NCBI GenBank assembly: GCA_021152595.1
Contig: JAGKVC010000054.1
Location: forward strand, 1 to 21,252
Direction: 5' to 3'
Length of the DNA: 21,252 nt
Origin: Clostridia bacterium
GTDB taxonomy: Bacteria; Bacillota; Clostridia; Oscillospirales; Ruminococcaceae
Below the pieces are notes generated by a model. It saw only the letters and a program-made list of their open reading frames with translations, was not told where the DNA came from and ran no database searches. Positions within the stretch are counted from its first letter, which is position 1. Every line of letters begins with the position of its first letter. A program made the position numbers and the translations under genes. Shown one piece after another: positions 14,585-21,252 of the stretch.

Positions 14585-15807
14585 TGATTGATTACCTCCT
14601 CAAATGTAAGTGTGTTCAGGGATTGGCTTGTTATTTGATCCACGACCTTTAACAGGACCGCGGATTCTTTCGGAATTGTGGTGTAGAATTTGTTTCCCAT
14701 TTCGGTATAGCTGGTCAGTGTTTCGGTCTCAGAGACCAGAATCTGCACATCAAGATCGGATTCCAGATTATAGGAAACAGGATTCGCTGCAATCATCTTT
14801 CCGACAATCATAATTGTCCAGACAGAGTTGTCTTCTCCGACATAATAGGTCTGATACATCGGGTGCTTCGCATCGGAATCCGGTAATGCTTCTGTCTCAT
14901 CTGTATATGTACCGTCCATATCGTAATCATAGGTCAGCGGATATTCCGTGAAGCCGCGTTCTTCCATGAGCCGGAGCGCTTCGCTTTCGGTATAGACATC
15001 CGCTTTTTCATCTGCCTTTTCAACAGATATGACCTGTTCGGAATTATCTTCATAATACGCCGCAAAGGCAGCCTGCATATCCTCAGCTTCTATGGAGAAT
15101 GTGGCCTCTGCTGTCAGTGCAAGCGTTTCTCCGGCGACGGAAAATTCCTCGCTGACGGAAAATGATTTCGTTTCCGATTCGGCGGCTGATACATCCGCAT
15201 CCGGACAGAACGCGCCTGCCGCTCCGATGCAGAGAATTACGGCGAGCGTTCTGCTCTTTCGCTTTTTGAGCAGGATGCACACCGCACCGGTGATGCCTGC
15301 TGCTGCGCCGAGTATCAGAAGCAGTGTGCTGAGGCTGAATGCCTGCCGTTCGGCGGTGATATTTTGCGCTGCCTGCGTCTGTGATGCATCTGTTTCAGGT
15401 GTCGTCTGCACGGTTTCAGATGATGCTGCGGTTTCGGCGGCAGCAGTCTGTGCCGCGGTTTCAGAAGCCGCACTGACAACCGGTTCCGGCTCAAGAATCA
15501 GCTCCGCGGAGATCGAATTGCCTGCCTGAATGTAGGTTGAACGCAGGACGCCGTCCGAACCGTCCGCAAGACGGTAATGTGCAGGAATCGCATTTTTTAT
15601 GGATATATCCGTGAGATCGCTGCCGCTGTTGTTTGCAAGGCTGACTGCGATCCGGATCTGTTCGTCGGTTTCGTAATCGGATTTGTCGGCGGTGACAGTC
15701 AGTGTGACGCCGCTTTCCGTCTGTTCTGCCGCGGAAGCGTGAACGGACATCAGACAGATGCCGGAGACTGCCGCAAGAATCGCCGCGGTTATTTGATTGT
15801 GCTTCAA
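14581..15807 (-). CDS. Surface protein with internal membrane hairpin, unknown function
   Basis: A 408-residue exported protein that I do not recognise as a whole. A signal peptide (1-27) precedes a beta-rich domain (about 33-105) like the CARDB/DUF11-type domains that often stand on cell surfaces (DEQIRIAVSLANNSGSDLTD). A Thr/Ala/Glu linker (about 108-152) follows, then a hydrophobic helix (about 158-181) with KKRKSR after it. A second hydrophobic stretch (about 187-205) ends in VSAAES like a signal peptide. The C-terminal domain (about 210-408) contains DYDMDGTYTDE, which resembles a calcium loop. The start is TTG at 15805-15807 with GGGAG (15815-15819) seven bases upstream. It is the first gene of a two-gene operon with the esterase. 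Confidence 0.8.
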   Translation of the reverse strand: MKHNQITAAILAAVSGICLMSVHASAAEQTESGVTLTVTADKSDYETDEQIRIAVSLANNSGSDLTDISIKNAIPAHYRLADGSDGVLRSTYIQAGNSISAELILEPEPVVSAASETAAQTAAAETAASSETVQTTPETDASQTQAAQNITAERQAFSLSTLLLILGAAAGITGAVCILLKKRKSRTLAVILCIGAAGAFCPDADVSAAESETKSFSVSEEFSVAGETLALTAEATFSIEAEDMQAAFAAYYEDNSEQVISVEKADEKADVYTESEALRLMEERGFTEYPLTYDYDMDGTYTDETEALPDSDAKHPMYQTYYVGEDNSVWTIMIVGKMIAANPVSYNLESDLDVQILVSETETLTSYTEMGNKFYTTIPKESAVLLKVVDQITSQSLNTLTFEEVINQ

Positions 15808-15884
15808 ATCATCGCTCCCTTTATAAAAACTTTGCGTGTATCAGGATTCAGAATCAATCGTGAACGGAATGATGACCTACCGAT

Positions 15885-15913
15885 ACTATAACATATTTAC
15901 CATACTTTGTCAA
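15885..15913 (-). promoter_or_regulatory. Promoter of the surface protein-esterase operon
   Basis: On the minus strand, TTGACA (15908-15913), 17 bp, TATAGT (15885-15890). It faces away from the OmpR-type operon on the other side. Confidence 0.8.
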
Positions 15914-15998
15914 GGCGGAATCACGCGGATATACAGAATCCCCAAATACGAATTACACAGCTCCGGACAAAAAATGATATACAAATGACACACTGTTG

Positions 15999-16007
15999 TG
16001 CTATAAT
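15999..16007 (+). promoter_or_regulatory. Extended -10 promoter of the OmpR-type operon
   Basis: TGCTATAAT (15999-16007) is a full extended -10 element. No good -35 sits 16-18 bases upstream (ATACAA at 15979-15984). The expected leader is about 85 bases long. The first clear start codon after it is the ATG at 16099. Confidence 0.65.
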
Positions 16008-16098
16008 AGAATCAGCAGAGAGAACAGAATCCCTGATACGGGAATGGTTTTTCAACGGCTACAGAAAAAGGAGCCGCGCACTGCGCAGGGTGAGGTTC

Positions 16099-16767
16099 AT
16101 GAACATTCTGATGATTGAAGATGACCTGCAAATCTGTGAGGTCACAAAGAAATATTTTACGAACAAGGGCGCGGCGGTCACAACCGTCACGGACGGCAAA
16201 GCGGCGCTGGAAATCTGCGGCGGCAATCTTGATGCATATTCGCTGGTGCTGCTGGATATTATGCTGCCCTGCGCGGACGGCTTCACGATCTGCCGCAGCA
16301 TTCGCCGGAACAGCAATATCCCCGTGATTTTCATTACGGCGCGCGGTCTGGAGGAGGATATTCTTCGCGGCTATGAGCTCGGCTGCGATGATTATATTGT
16401 CAAGCCGTTTCTGCTTTCGGCGCTCTATGCAAAATGTGCGGCGTTTGTCAAGCGGACGGAGGGCATTCCCGATCACATCCTGACCTGCGGCGCGATCCGG
16501 CTCGACCTGCGAAAGCTGACCTGTTATGTCCGTGAGACAGAGGTCGAGCTGACGCCGAAGGGCTTTGCGATCCTGCGCTATCTGATGGAGCATCCTGGCT
16601 GGGTGGTCTCGCGCGATACGCTGCTGGATCATGTCTGGGGAGCGGATTACTTCGGGCTTGACCGCGTCGTTGATAATCACATCAAGCGTCTGCGCAAGGC
16701 ACTCGGCAGCGCAGGCGGACAGATCCATACCGTTGTCGGCAGGGGGTATAAACTGACCGAAACCTAG
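16099..16767 (+). CDS. OmpR/PhoB-family response regulator
   Basis: A 222-residue response regulator. The receiver domain (1-118) has the acidic pair EDD (7-9), phospho-acceptor Asp53 in LLDIMLP, Thr80 and Lys102 in IVKP. The winged-helix DNA-binding domain (about 128-220) has ELTPKGFAILRYLMEHPG, then RVVDNHIKRLRKAL and the closing GRGYKL. The start at 16099 is preferred over an open frame back to 15907. MNILMIEDD is the usual N-terminus, AGGGTGAGG lies just before it, and the promoter -10 at 16002-16007 is inside the extension. It is followed 14 bases later by its histidine kinase gene. Confidence 0.93.
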   Translation: MNILMIEDDLQICEVTKKYFTNKGAAVTTVTDGKAALEICGGNLDAYSLVLLDIMLPCADGFTICRSIRRNSNIPVIFITARGLEEDILRGYELGCDDYIVKPFLLSALYAKCAAFVKRTEGIPDHILTCGAIRLDLRKLTCYVRETEVELTPKGFAILRYLMEHPGWVVSRDTLLDHVWGADYFGLDRVVDNHIKRLRKALGSAGGQIHTVVGRGYKLTET

Positions 16768-16781
16768 GAGGAGGGATTGCA

Positions 16782-18362
16782 ATGAAAAAACGATTCAAAA
16801 CCAAAAAGAGAAAAACACTGCCGCAGCTTCTTCTGAAAGCGCTGCTTTGCACCGCGTTCCTGACCGTGATCTTTGCATTCTGCTTTCAGGAATTTCTGTT
16901 GCAGTTTATCCGTTATCAGGCGGAGCAGCAGAACGATTATATGGCGGCAGATATGCAGCAGCGCATTGGGCAAGCGGCAGCAAAATATGACGGTGATATT
17001 CTGATGCAGGAGATCCGCTGCCAGCTCTCCATTTATCAATACTACGGGATCCGGATTGACGATCCGCTTGGAAGAGAAGGAAAAGCAGCAATCATATCCG
17101 CGGGATTCTCGCCGAAGTGCAGTAAAGGTGCTGCACTGATCGGCAAAGACGGCAGCATCGCCGCAAGCAATGAGGTTGCCTTTATGACGATTCTCAGGTT
17201 TTCCGCTGCGGAGGATGATCCTGCAAACGGCTGGTACGTCTGCGACCGCAAAGCGCTGAATCTGCTGGAGGTGGACAGCTTCTTTGAAGACTATCTGGCG
17301 CTCGCATCGCAGGAGACACTCTATAACATGCTGGATATAGAGATGGAGACAGCCTATGTGAACAAAAAGACGCATTCCTATATTCCGCAGAAAGGCATCA
17401 TGTATCTGAAAGAATATCCGGAGAAAACAGATCCGCTGATTGAAGATTCGCAGATCAAAACGCTGGCAACAAAAGAAATCAATATCACAGTCGATCTTCC
17501 CGGCTATGAGCTGATGGCACTGCACAATTACGAAAAAGACGCAGAATATCCGCGCGCAATTCTGAATTTTCCGCAGGGCGAAACGCCGGAGGCGCTGGAA
17601 CAGTATCAGTCTGAGTTTGTGTATCAGGATGAGAACAATTATTTCAGCGACGGCTGCTACGGAAATCCGGATGATACGGAAACCTATTACCAGCGCATTC
17701 CGCTCTGGATCGACGGGAATCCCTATCAGCTTGTGCTTTGCATTCCGCTCAATCTGCGGGATTCGACGCTTGTCGCATTCTACTGGCGCTGGACGATCAC
17801 ATTTGCGCTGGTTGTGCTGATCGCTGCGCTGCTGCTGTGCTGGCGTGATCTTGTTGTCAGCCGGGCGAAATATGCAATGGAGGATTATCAGCGCGACCTG
17901 ACCAATCATCTGGCGCATGATATCAAAACGCCGCTGACTGCCATCGGCGGCTATGCGGAAAACCTCATGGAAGGGAAGCTGACAGCGGAGGAGCAGCAGC
18001 GGTATCTGCAATCCATTCTCGACAATGTCAGCTTTACGGATTCGCTCGTCCGGCAGACGCTTTCTCTCAACAGCATGGACGGCACGCAGAAGCCGCAGCG
18101 CGAGCAGATCAATGTCCGCACGGTGATCGAGGAGGCGTTTGCGAAATATGCGCTGATGCTGGAGGAAAAGCAGATCGCATACGGCGTCGGCGGCGATGCG
18201 GAAATCTCAGCCGACCGTGCAATGTTCACGACTGTCATTGAAAATCTGATTTCAAACGCTGTCAAGTATACGCCGGAGGGCGGTACAGTCAAGGCGGCGC
18301 TCAGCAAAAAGCGAATGAGAGCAAAGTTCAGGATGCTGTCACATGAGGTGCGTAACATATGA
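16782..18362 (+). CDS. Membrane histidine kinase with truncated ATP-binding domain
   Basis: A sensor kinase of 526 residues paired with the preceding regulator. It has an N-terminal helix (17-40), a large extracellular domain (about 41-330) with no domain that I recognise, and a second helix (331-354). A short juxtamembrane segment leads to HisKA with phospho-acceptor His379 in LAHDIKTPLTAIGGY. HATPase_c begins (about 440) and keeps the N-box ENLISNAVKYTPEGG (Asn492). It stops about 30 residues later at HEVRNI, where the DNG, F and G2 boxes should follow. About 80-100 residues are missing, so ATP binding and autophosphorylation are doubtful. The reading frame runs directly into the lipoprotein gene with a 4-bp overlap (ATGA). 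AGGAGGAGGG precedes the ATG. Confidence 0.85.
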   Translation: MKKRFKTKKRKTLPQLLLKALLCTAFLTVIFAFCFQEFLLQFIRYQAEQQNDYMAADMQQRIGQAAAKYDGDILMQEIRCQLSIYQYYGIRIDDPLGREGKAAIISAGFSPKCSKGAALIGKDGSIAASNEVAFMTILRFSAAEDDPANGWYVCDRKALNLLEVDSFFEDYLALASQETLYNMLDIEMETAYVNKKTHSYIPQKGIMYLKEYPEKTDPLIEDSQIKTLATKEINITVDLPGYELMALHNYEKDAEYPRAILNFPQGETPEALEQYQSEFVYQDENNYFSDGCYGNPDDTETYYQRIPLWIDGNPYQLVLCIPLNLRDSTLVAFYWRWTITFALVVLIAALLLCWRDLVVSRAKYAMEDYQRDLTNHLAHDIKTPLTAIGGYAENLMEGKLTAEEQQRYLQSILDNVSFTDSLVRQTLSLNSMDGTQKPQREQINVRTVIEEAFAKYALMLEEKQIAYGVGGDAEISADRAMFTTVIENLISNAVKYTPEGGTVKAALSKKRMRAKFRMLSHEVRNI

Positions 18363-18892
18363 AGAAATTGCTCTTGATTCTGCTGCTGTCTGCATTGGCT
18401 GCGCTGGCAGGATGCGCCGCGGATCCGGATACCGGCAGGCATGACAGTATTTCCGAAAGCAGGATAGCCGGAACGGAACATGCCGAATCCGCAGAAAGCA
18501 GGAACGATCAGACCGCCGAGGCTTCGGATTATCTCGGTGAATGGGAATGCGAGCTTGACGGCTCATACGCGATGCTTGCGGTCACCGAACAGGATGATGT
18601 ATATTTCGGATTCGTGGTAATCAGCAGGAGTCCCGAAATCACTGAGCAGTGGGAATATCCGCTGCAATTTCAGGACGGGAAAATGGTTTGCAGCGGAACG
18701 GGACTGTATTCGGTGCGGGATGATTCTAAGCTGGAATGGCAGGGCAGTCAGGTGAATCTCCCGGACGCTTTGAAAACCGCTCCGAACCAGAGCGCGGAGT
18801 TATCCATGACGCCGGAGGGCATCCGCTGGAACGATGTCACCGGAGACAAAGGCAATCAGATCATATTCAAATATTTGCAGTCAGTTGATTAA
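18359..18892 (+). CDS. Putative lipoprotein, unknown function
   Basis: A 177-residue lipoprotein. The N-terminus has a type II signal peptide with lipobox LAGC (Cys19), so it should be anchored to the outer face of the membrane. A low-complexity Ser/Glu/Ala segment (about 25-58) is followed by a beta-rich domain (about 60-175) containing YLGEWECELDGSYAMLAV and a repeating strand-turn pattern. The pattern is consistent with a small beta-barrel or lipocalin-like fold, but no family is recognised. The ATG overlaps the kinase stop, with GAGGTG (18345-18350) eight bases upstream. An accessory sensor role is possible from context only. The abrupt end of the kinase suggests that a deletion may have brought this gene up against it. 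Confidence 0.8.
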   Translation: MKKLLLILLLSALAALAGCAADPDTGRHDSISESRIAGTEHAESAESRNDQTAEASDYLGEWECELDGSYAMLAVTEQDDVYFGFVVISRSPEITEQWEYPLQFQDGKMVCSGTGLYSVRDDSKLEWQGSQVNLPDALKTAPNQSAELSMTPEGIRWNDVTGDKGNQIIFKYLQSVD

Positions 18893-18904
18893 CACGCATT
18901 AAAA

Positions 18905-18933
18905 CAGGCAGCGTCCTTCTCGGGCGCTGCCTG
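18905..18933. terminator. Bidirectional terminator between lipoprotein and GH30 genes
   Basis: Perfect 9-bp stem CAGGCAGCG (18905-18913) with CGCTGCCTG (18925-18933) and an 11-nt loop. CTGTTTTATC follows on the plus strand and TTTTAAT on the minus strand. It can stop both convergent genes. Confidence 0.85.
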
Positions 18934-18964
18934 CTGTTTTATCATGTGAACTGTCTGCCGATCA

Positions 18965-20968
18965 TCAGAATCCGGCGGCTTTTGTCAGCAGATAGTCACG
19001 CAGCTTTTCGGCATCCTCTGCATTGACCTTGCCGTTCTGATCGACATCGGCATTGCGCTCCGCAAGACTGCCGGAGAAGCTGCCGCGGATGCCTGCTTTC
19101 ATTGCGGAAAGATCAGCGGCATTCACGATGCCGTCGCAGCTGACGTCTCCGGGCAGCAGCTTTTCATCCTTTCCGGAGCCTGCCCCCTTGATCACGGTGC
19201 CTGCATCGGCGCTTGCTGCATCATCGACGTAAAAATCAATCGTGGATTCAGCGGTTTCGATGTAGATTTGCATATTCGCCGCATCTGACGGGATCTTGTA
19301 ATTGGTATTGCTGAGCTGTACCCATTCGCCCTTCGCAGCGGTTGCTTCTGCGATTGTCGCATACTGCGTTTTATCGGAGGCATCCTTATATTGCAGCTTC
19401 ATGTAGAATGTATCGGTCGGAGTTCCGTCCGTATAGGCGACATTTGCGCTGAAGCTGAATTCCTTGCCCGGCGTATAGAAATCGCTGTCGAGCGGACGCG
19501 CTGCGCCGTGCCATGCGGAGGTTCTGCCGGTGACCAGAAGCGACTTGCTGCCTGCAAAAGCGAGCGAGCTGTCTGTTTCAACGGAAGCGCCGCCTCTGCC
19601 GATCCATTCGCCGGCTCCGCTCTCGAAGCCGTCCTGATAATGGGAGGCTTCCGTCTGCGGCGGATCGGGCTGATCCGGCACATCGGGCAGGGGCTCGGCA
19701 CCGTCCAGCGCGATCACAAAGGTCGAGACGCTGTTGCCGGGCAGGGATGCAGAAAAGCTGTTGCCCGAAAATTCGATATTCTTCGTTTCTGCGATGTTCT
19801 CGGTTGCAGATGTGCGATAGCGGTCGATGCTCTTGATCGTGCCGCCTGCGACCTTGAATTTCTGCGTATATTCATTGCCCTTGTTCACCGCAACAATGAC
19901 CGCGTTTCCGTCTTTGTTTTTATATGCGGAGATATATGTGCCGTTGTTTGGTGTCTCGGTTGCATCGACGCGGACTGCGCCCGGACGCACCCATTTGGAA
20001 TACTGCGCCATGCAGTAGCCGCGCTTGGAGATATTGCCGTTTTCCTTCATCGGGCTGTATTTGCGGCGGATAAACCACCAGACATACGCGTTGAAATTGC
20101 CGACGACCAGACCGTTGTGAATATTCTCCGCGACCTGCACAGCTTCCGGCCATGTATCCGCATCGGAGGAGCTGTTCGGCACATAGACCTCTGTCATCCA
20201 GAGCGGCTTGCCGGAGTTTTCCAGCGCAGGGAAGTCCATCTCATAGCGCTGCGTGCCGTAGAAATGTGTGCCGTAGACATCGACGTTTGCTTTGGCGGCG
20301 CTGTTGCCGAGAATCGCGTTATAGATATCCTTTTTATACTGAAAGCTCTCCGGCGACATCAGCTTTGTCTCAGTACCCTGCGTGACCGCCTTGCCGTACT
20401 GTGCGATGAAGCTCGCCAGATCCGAGGCGCTCCAGTAGGTCCAGTCCTGCGCATAGTCCGGTTCGTTCTGAATGGAGATCGCATACAGGTTGATATCCTG
20501 TCCAGCCATGTACTTGATGTAGCTGTTCAGGTGTGCGGCATATTCTGCCCATTTATCTTTTTTGAGCTGATATTTGCCGCCGTTGATGCCGCCGTTGACC
20601 GTATTGCGGATCGCAGCAGGCGGATACCACGGGCTTGCGAAGATCGTCGCACCGAGCGCCTGCGCGCGCTTTGCCGTCGGGACAGCGTTTTTCCATGCAC
20701 CGCTGTCATCGCTGACATAGATGCGGAGAATCGTCAGTCCCAGCTCATCCTTGCCGTTTCCGAATGCCTTTTGCACCTGCGCTTCGGTCATGTCGCTGCC
20801 TGCCCATTCAGGCAGATTGATCCCGCCGAATCCCTGAATCGTCTGATAGGTTTTCGTGAGTGTGACGGTACAGTCCGAGGCAGCGTTAGCCGGCATCTGC
20901 GGCATTGCTGTCAGCACGGACGCACCGCAGACTGCGGCTGTCAGTAATGATACGCATTTTCTTTTCAT
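18965..20968 (-). CDS. GH30 glucuronoxylanase with CBM22-like and dockerin domains
   Basis: A secreted, cellulosome-type endo-xylanase of 667 residues. Signal peptide (1-30). GH30 catalytic barrel plus side beta-domain (about 32-422) with acid/base Glu169 in SIQNEP and nucleophile Glu260 in LWMTEVY. The segment YVWWFIRRKYSPMKENG (about 295-311) matches the loop of GH30 subfamily 8, where an arginine reads the glucuronosyl side chain of xylan. Cleavage of glucuronoxylan is therefore likely. A Pro/Asp linker (about 424-440) leads to a CBM22-like module (about 443-588) and a type I dockerin (607-667, loops DVSCDGIVNAAD and DVDQNGKVNAED). This dockerin differs in type from the two of the sigma cassettes. 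GGGGAG (20974-20979) precedes the ATG. Confidence 0.93.
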   Translation of the reverse strand: MKRKCVSLLTAAVCGASVLTAMPQMPANAASDCTVTLTKTYQTIQGFGGINLPEWAGSDMTEAQVQKAFGNGKDELGLTILRIYVSDDSGAWKNAVPTAKRAQALGATIFASPWYPPAAIRNTVNGGINGGKYQLKKDKWAEYAAHLNSYIKYMAGQDINLYAISIQNEPDYAQDWTYWSASDLASFIAQYGKAVTQGTETKLMSPESFQYKKDIYNAILGNSAAKANVDVYGTHFYGTQRYEMDFPALENSGKPLWMTEVYVPNSSSDADTWPEAVQVAENIHNGLVVGNFNAYVWWFIRRKYSPMKENGNISKRGYCMAQYSKWVRPGAVRVDATETPNNGTYISAYKNKDGNAVIVAVNKGNEYTQKFKVAGGTIKSIDRYRTSATENIAETKNIEFSGNSFSASLPGNSVSTFVIALDGAEPLPDVPDQPDPPQTEASHYQDGFESGAGEWIGRGGASVETDSSLAFAGSKSLLVTGRTSAWHGAARPLDSDFYTPGKEFSFSANVAYTDGTPTDTFYMKLQYKDASDKTQYATIAEATAAKGEWVQLSNTNYKIPSDAANMQIYIETAESTIDFYVDDAASADAGTVIKGAGSGKDEKLLPGDVSCDGIVNAADLSAMKAGIRGSFSGSLAERNADVDQNGKVNAEDAEKLRDYLLTKAAGF

Positions 20969-21089
20969 ATTTACTCCCCATTGTTTTGTATATGTTTGAT
21001 TTCGGATAGCACATCAACGAAAAATACGGCTTCTCTGTGCCGTGAAGGGGAACGGCGCCGGTCGGCTGCACATTCCGTTCTGTATATAT

Positions 21090-21130
21090 CCACTTGCATT
21101 ATACAGGAATTGTTTGCTGTTTGCAAGTGG
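21090..21130. promoter_or_regulatory. Inverted repeat spanning the GH30 promoter, operator candidate
   Basis: Perfect 9-bp arms CCACTTGCA (21090-21098) and TGCAAGTGG (21122-21130), 32 bases apart centre to centre, about three helical turns. One arm covers the -35 box, and the other abuts and enters the -10 box of the GH30 promoter. A dimeric repressor or looping regulator is a reasonable guess. Confidence 0.5.
21098..21126 (-). promoter_or_regulatory. Promoter of the GH30 xylanase gene
   Basis: On the minus strand, TTGCAA (21121-21126), 17 bp, TATAAT (21098-21103). The leader to the ATG at 20968 is about 120 bases. The -35 box lies in one arm of the inverted repeat at 21090-21130. Confidence 0.75.
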
Positions 21131-21168
21131 CAAAAACACAGATTGTAAAGTTGTATTGTTCGATTGAT

Positions 21169-21198
21169 TTGTATTGTTTTCATGATTTATGATATAAT
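21169..21198 (+). promoter_or_regulatory. Divergent promoter reading out of the window
   Basis: TTGTAT (21169-21174), 18 bp, TATAAT (21193-21198) on the plus strand, divergent from the GH30 promoter. No complete gene follows inside the window. An ATG at 21234 opens a frame to the edge but has no ribosome site. Confidence 0.55.
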
Positions 21199-21209
21199 AA
21201 ATGCACATA

Positions 21210-21226
21210 TTGAACAAACAGTTCAA
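21210..21226. promoter_or_regulatory. TTGAAC-AAACA-GTTCAA palindrome, TetR-like operator candidate
   Basis: Perfect 6-bp arms around a 5-bp centre, 12 bases after the -10 box at 21193-21198, so over the expected transcription start. Sites of the TGAAC-N5-GTTCA form are common before self-regulated TetR-family genes in Firmicutes. This suggests such a gene just past the window end. Confidence 0.5.
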
Positions 21227-21252
21227 AAAATATATGGTAAATAATATGCTGA

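Noticed and set aside
15907..16098. N-terminal extension of the OmpR-type regulator
   Set aside because: It includes the promoter -10 box and lacks a ribosome site. The conserved family N-terminus begins at 16099.
18290..18362. Single frameshift hiding the rest of the kinase ATP-binding domain
   Set aside because: The other frames give short stretches ending in stops with no DNG or G2 motifs, and the lipoprotein signal peptide starts immediately.
21234..21252. Start of a partial gene, ATG reading M-V-N-N-M-L to the window edge
   Set aside because: No ribosome site and too few codons to judge. The true start may lie beyond the window.

Overview
The window looks like a chromosomal segment from an anaerobic, fibre-degrading Gram-positive bacterium of the Ruminococcus group (Oscillospiraceae). 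Three secreted proteins end in type I dockerin modules, the hallmark of cellulosome-making clostridia. One of them is a GH30 xylanase. Promoters are of the TTGACA/TATAAT type, ribosome binding sites are strong AGGAGG types, and the base composition is moderately GC-rich. That composition would suit an R. champanellensis-like species, but the species is inference. No rRNA, tRNA, CRISPR array, insertion sequence or phage gene was seen.

Layout. (1) 124-1823, minus strand: a NarL/LuxR-type two-component system (membrane histidine kinase, then response regulator) with a clear promoter. (2) 2134-8223, plus strand: two consecutive three-gene cassettes with the same plan. Each has an ECF sigma factor, a single-pass membrane anti-sigma-like protein with a Thr/Ser/Glu-rich linker and an extracellular domain, and a secreted dockerin protein carrying a copy of that same extracellular domain. 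Each cassette has its own promoter, and the two promoters are near-identical. Each ends in a hairpin with the same 12-bp stem. (3) 8466-11707, plus: an ABC-2 exporter (ATPase and two permeases). (4) 11853-13196, plus: an MFS sugar-type transporter with a consensus promoter. (5) 13274-15807, minus: a two-gene operon for a surface protein with an internal membrane hairpin and a secreted SGNH esterase-like hydrolase. (6) 16099-18892, plus: an OmpR-type response regulator, a histidine kinase whose ATP-binding domain is cut short, and a lipoprotein. (7) 18965-20968, minus: a GH30-CBM22-like-dockerin glucuronoxylanase with a palindromic operator candidate over its promoter. (8) 21169-21252, plus: a divergent promoter with a TTGAAC/GTTCAA palindrome, probably controlling a gene beyond the window edge.

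How it may work together. The window is dominated by sensing at the cell surface (two phosphorelay systems and two sigma/anti-sigma systems) and by secreted or cellulosome-attached products. The most distinctive arrangement is the pair of sigma/anti-sigma/dockerin cassettes, in which the membrane sensor and the secreted dockerin protein share a domain. The obvious comparison is the SigI/RsgI biomass-sensing system of Clostridium thermocellum, but here the sigma factors are ECF-type and the sensor domains are not recognised carbohydrate-binding modules. I infer that the anti-sigma factor and its dockerin partner read the same extracellular ligand or interact with each other, so that sigma activity reports on substrate or cellulosome state.
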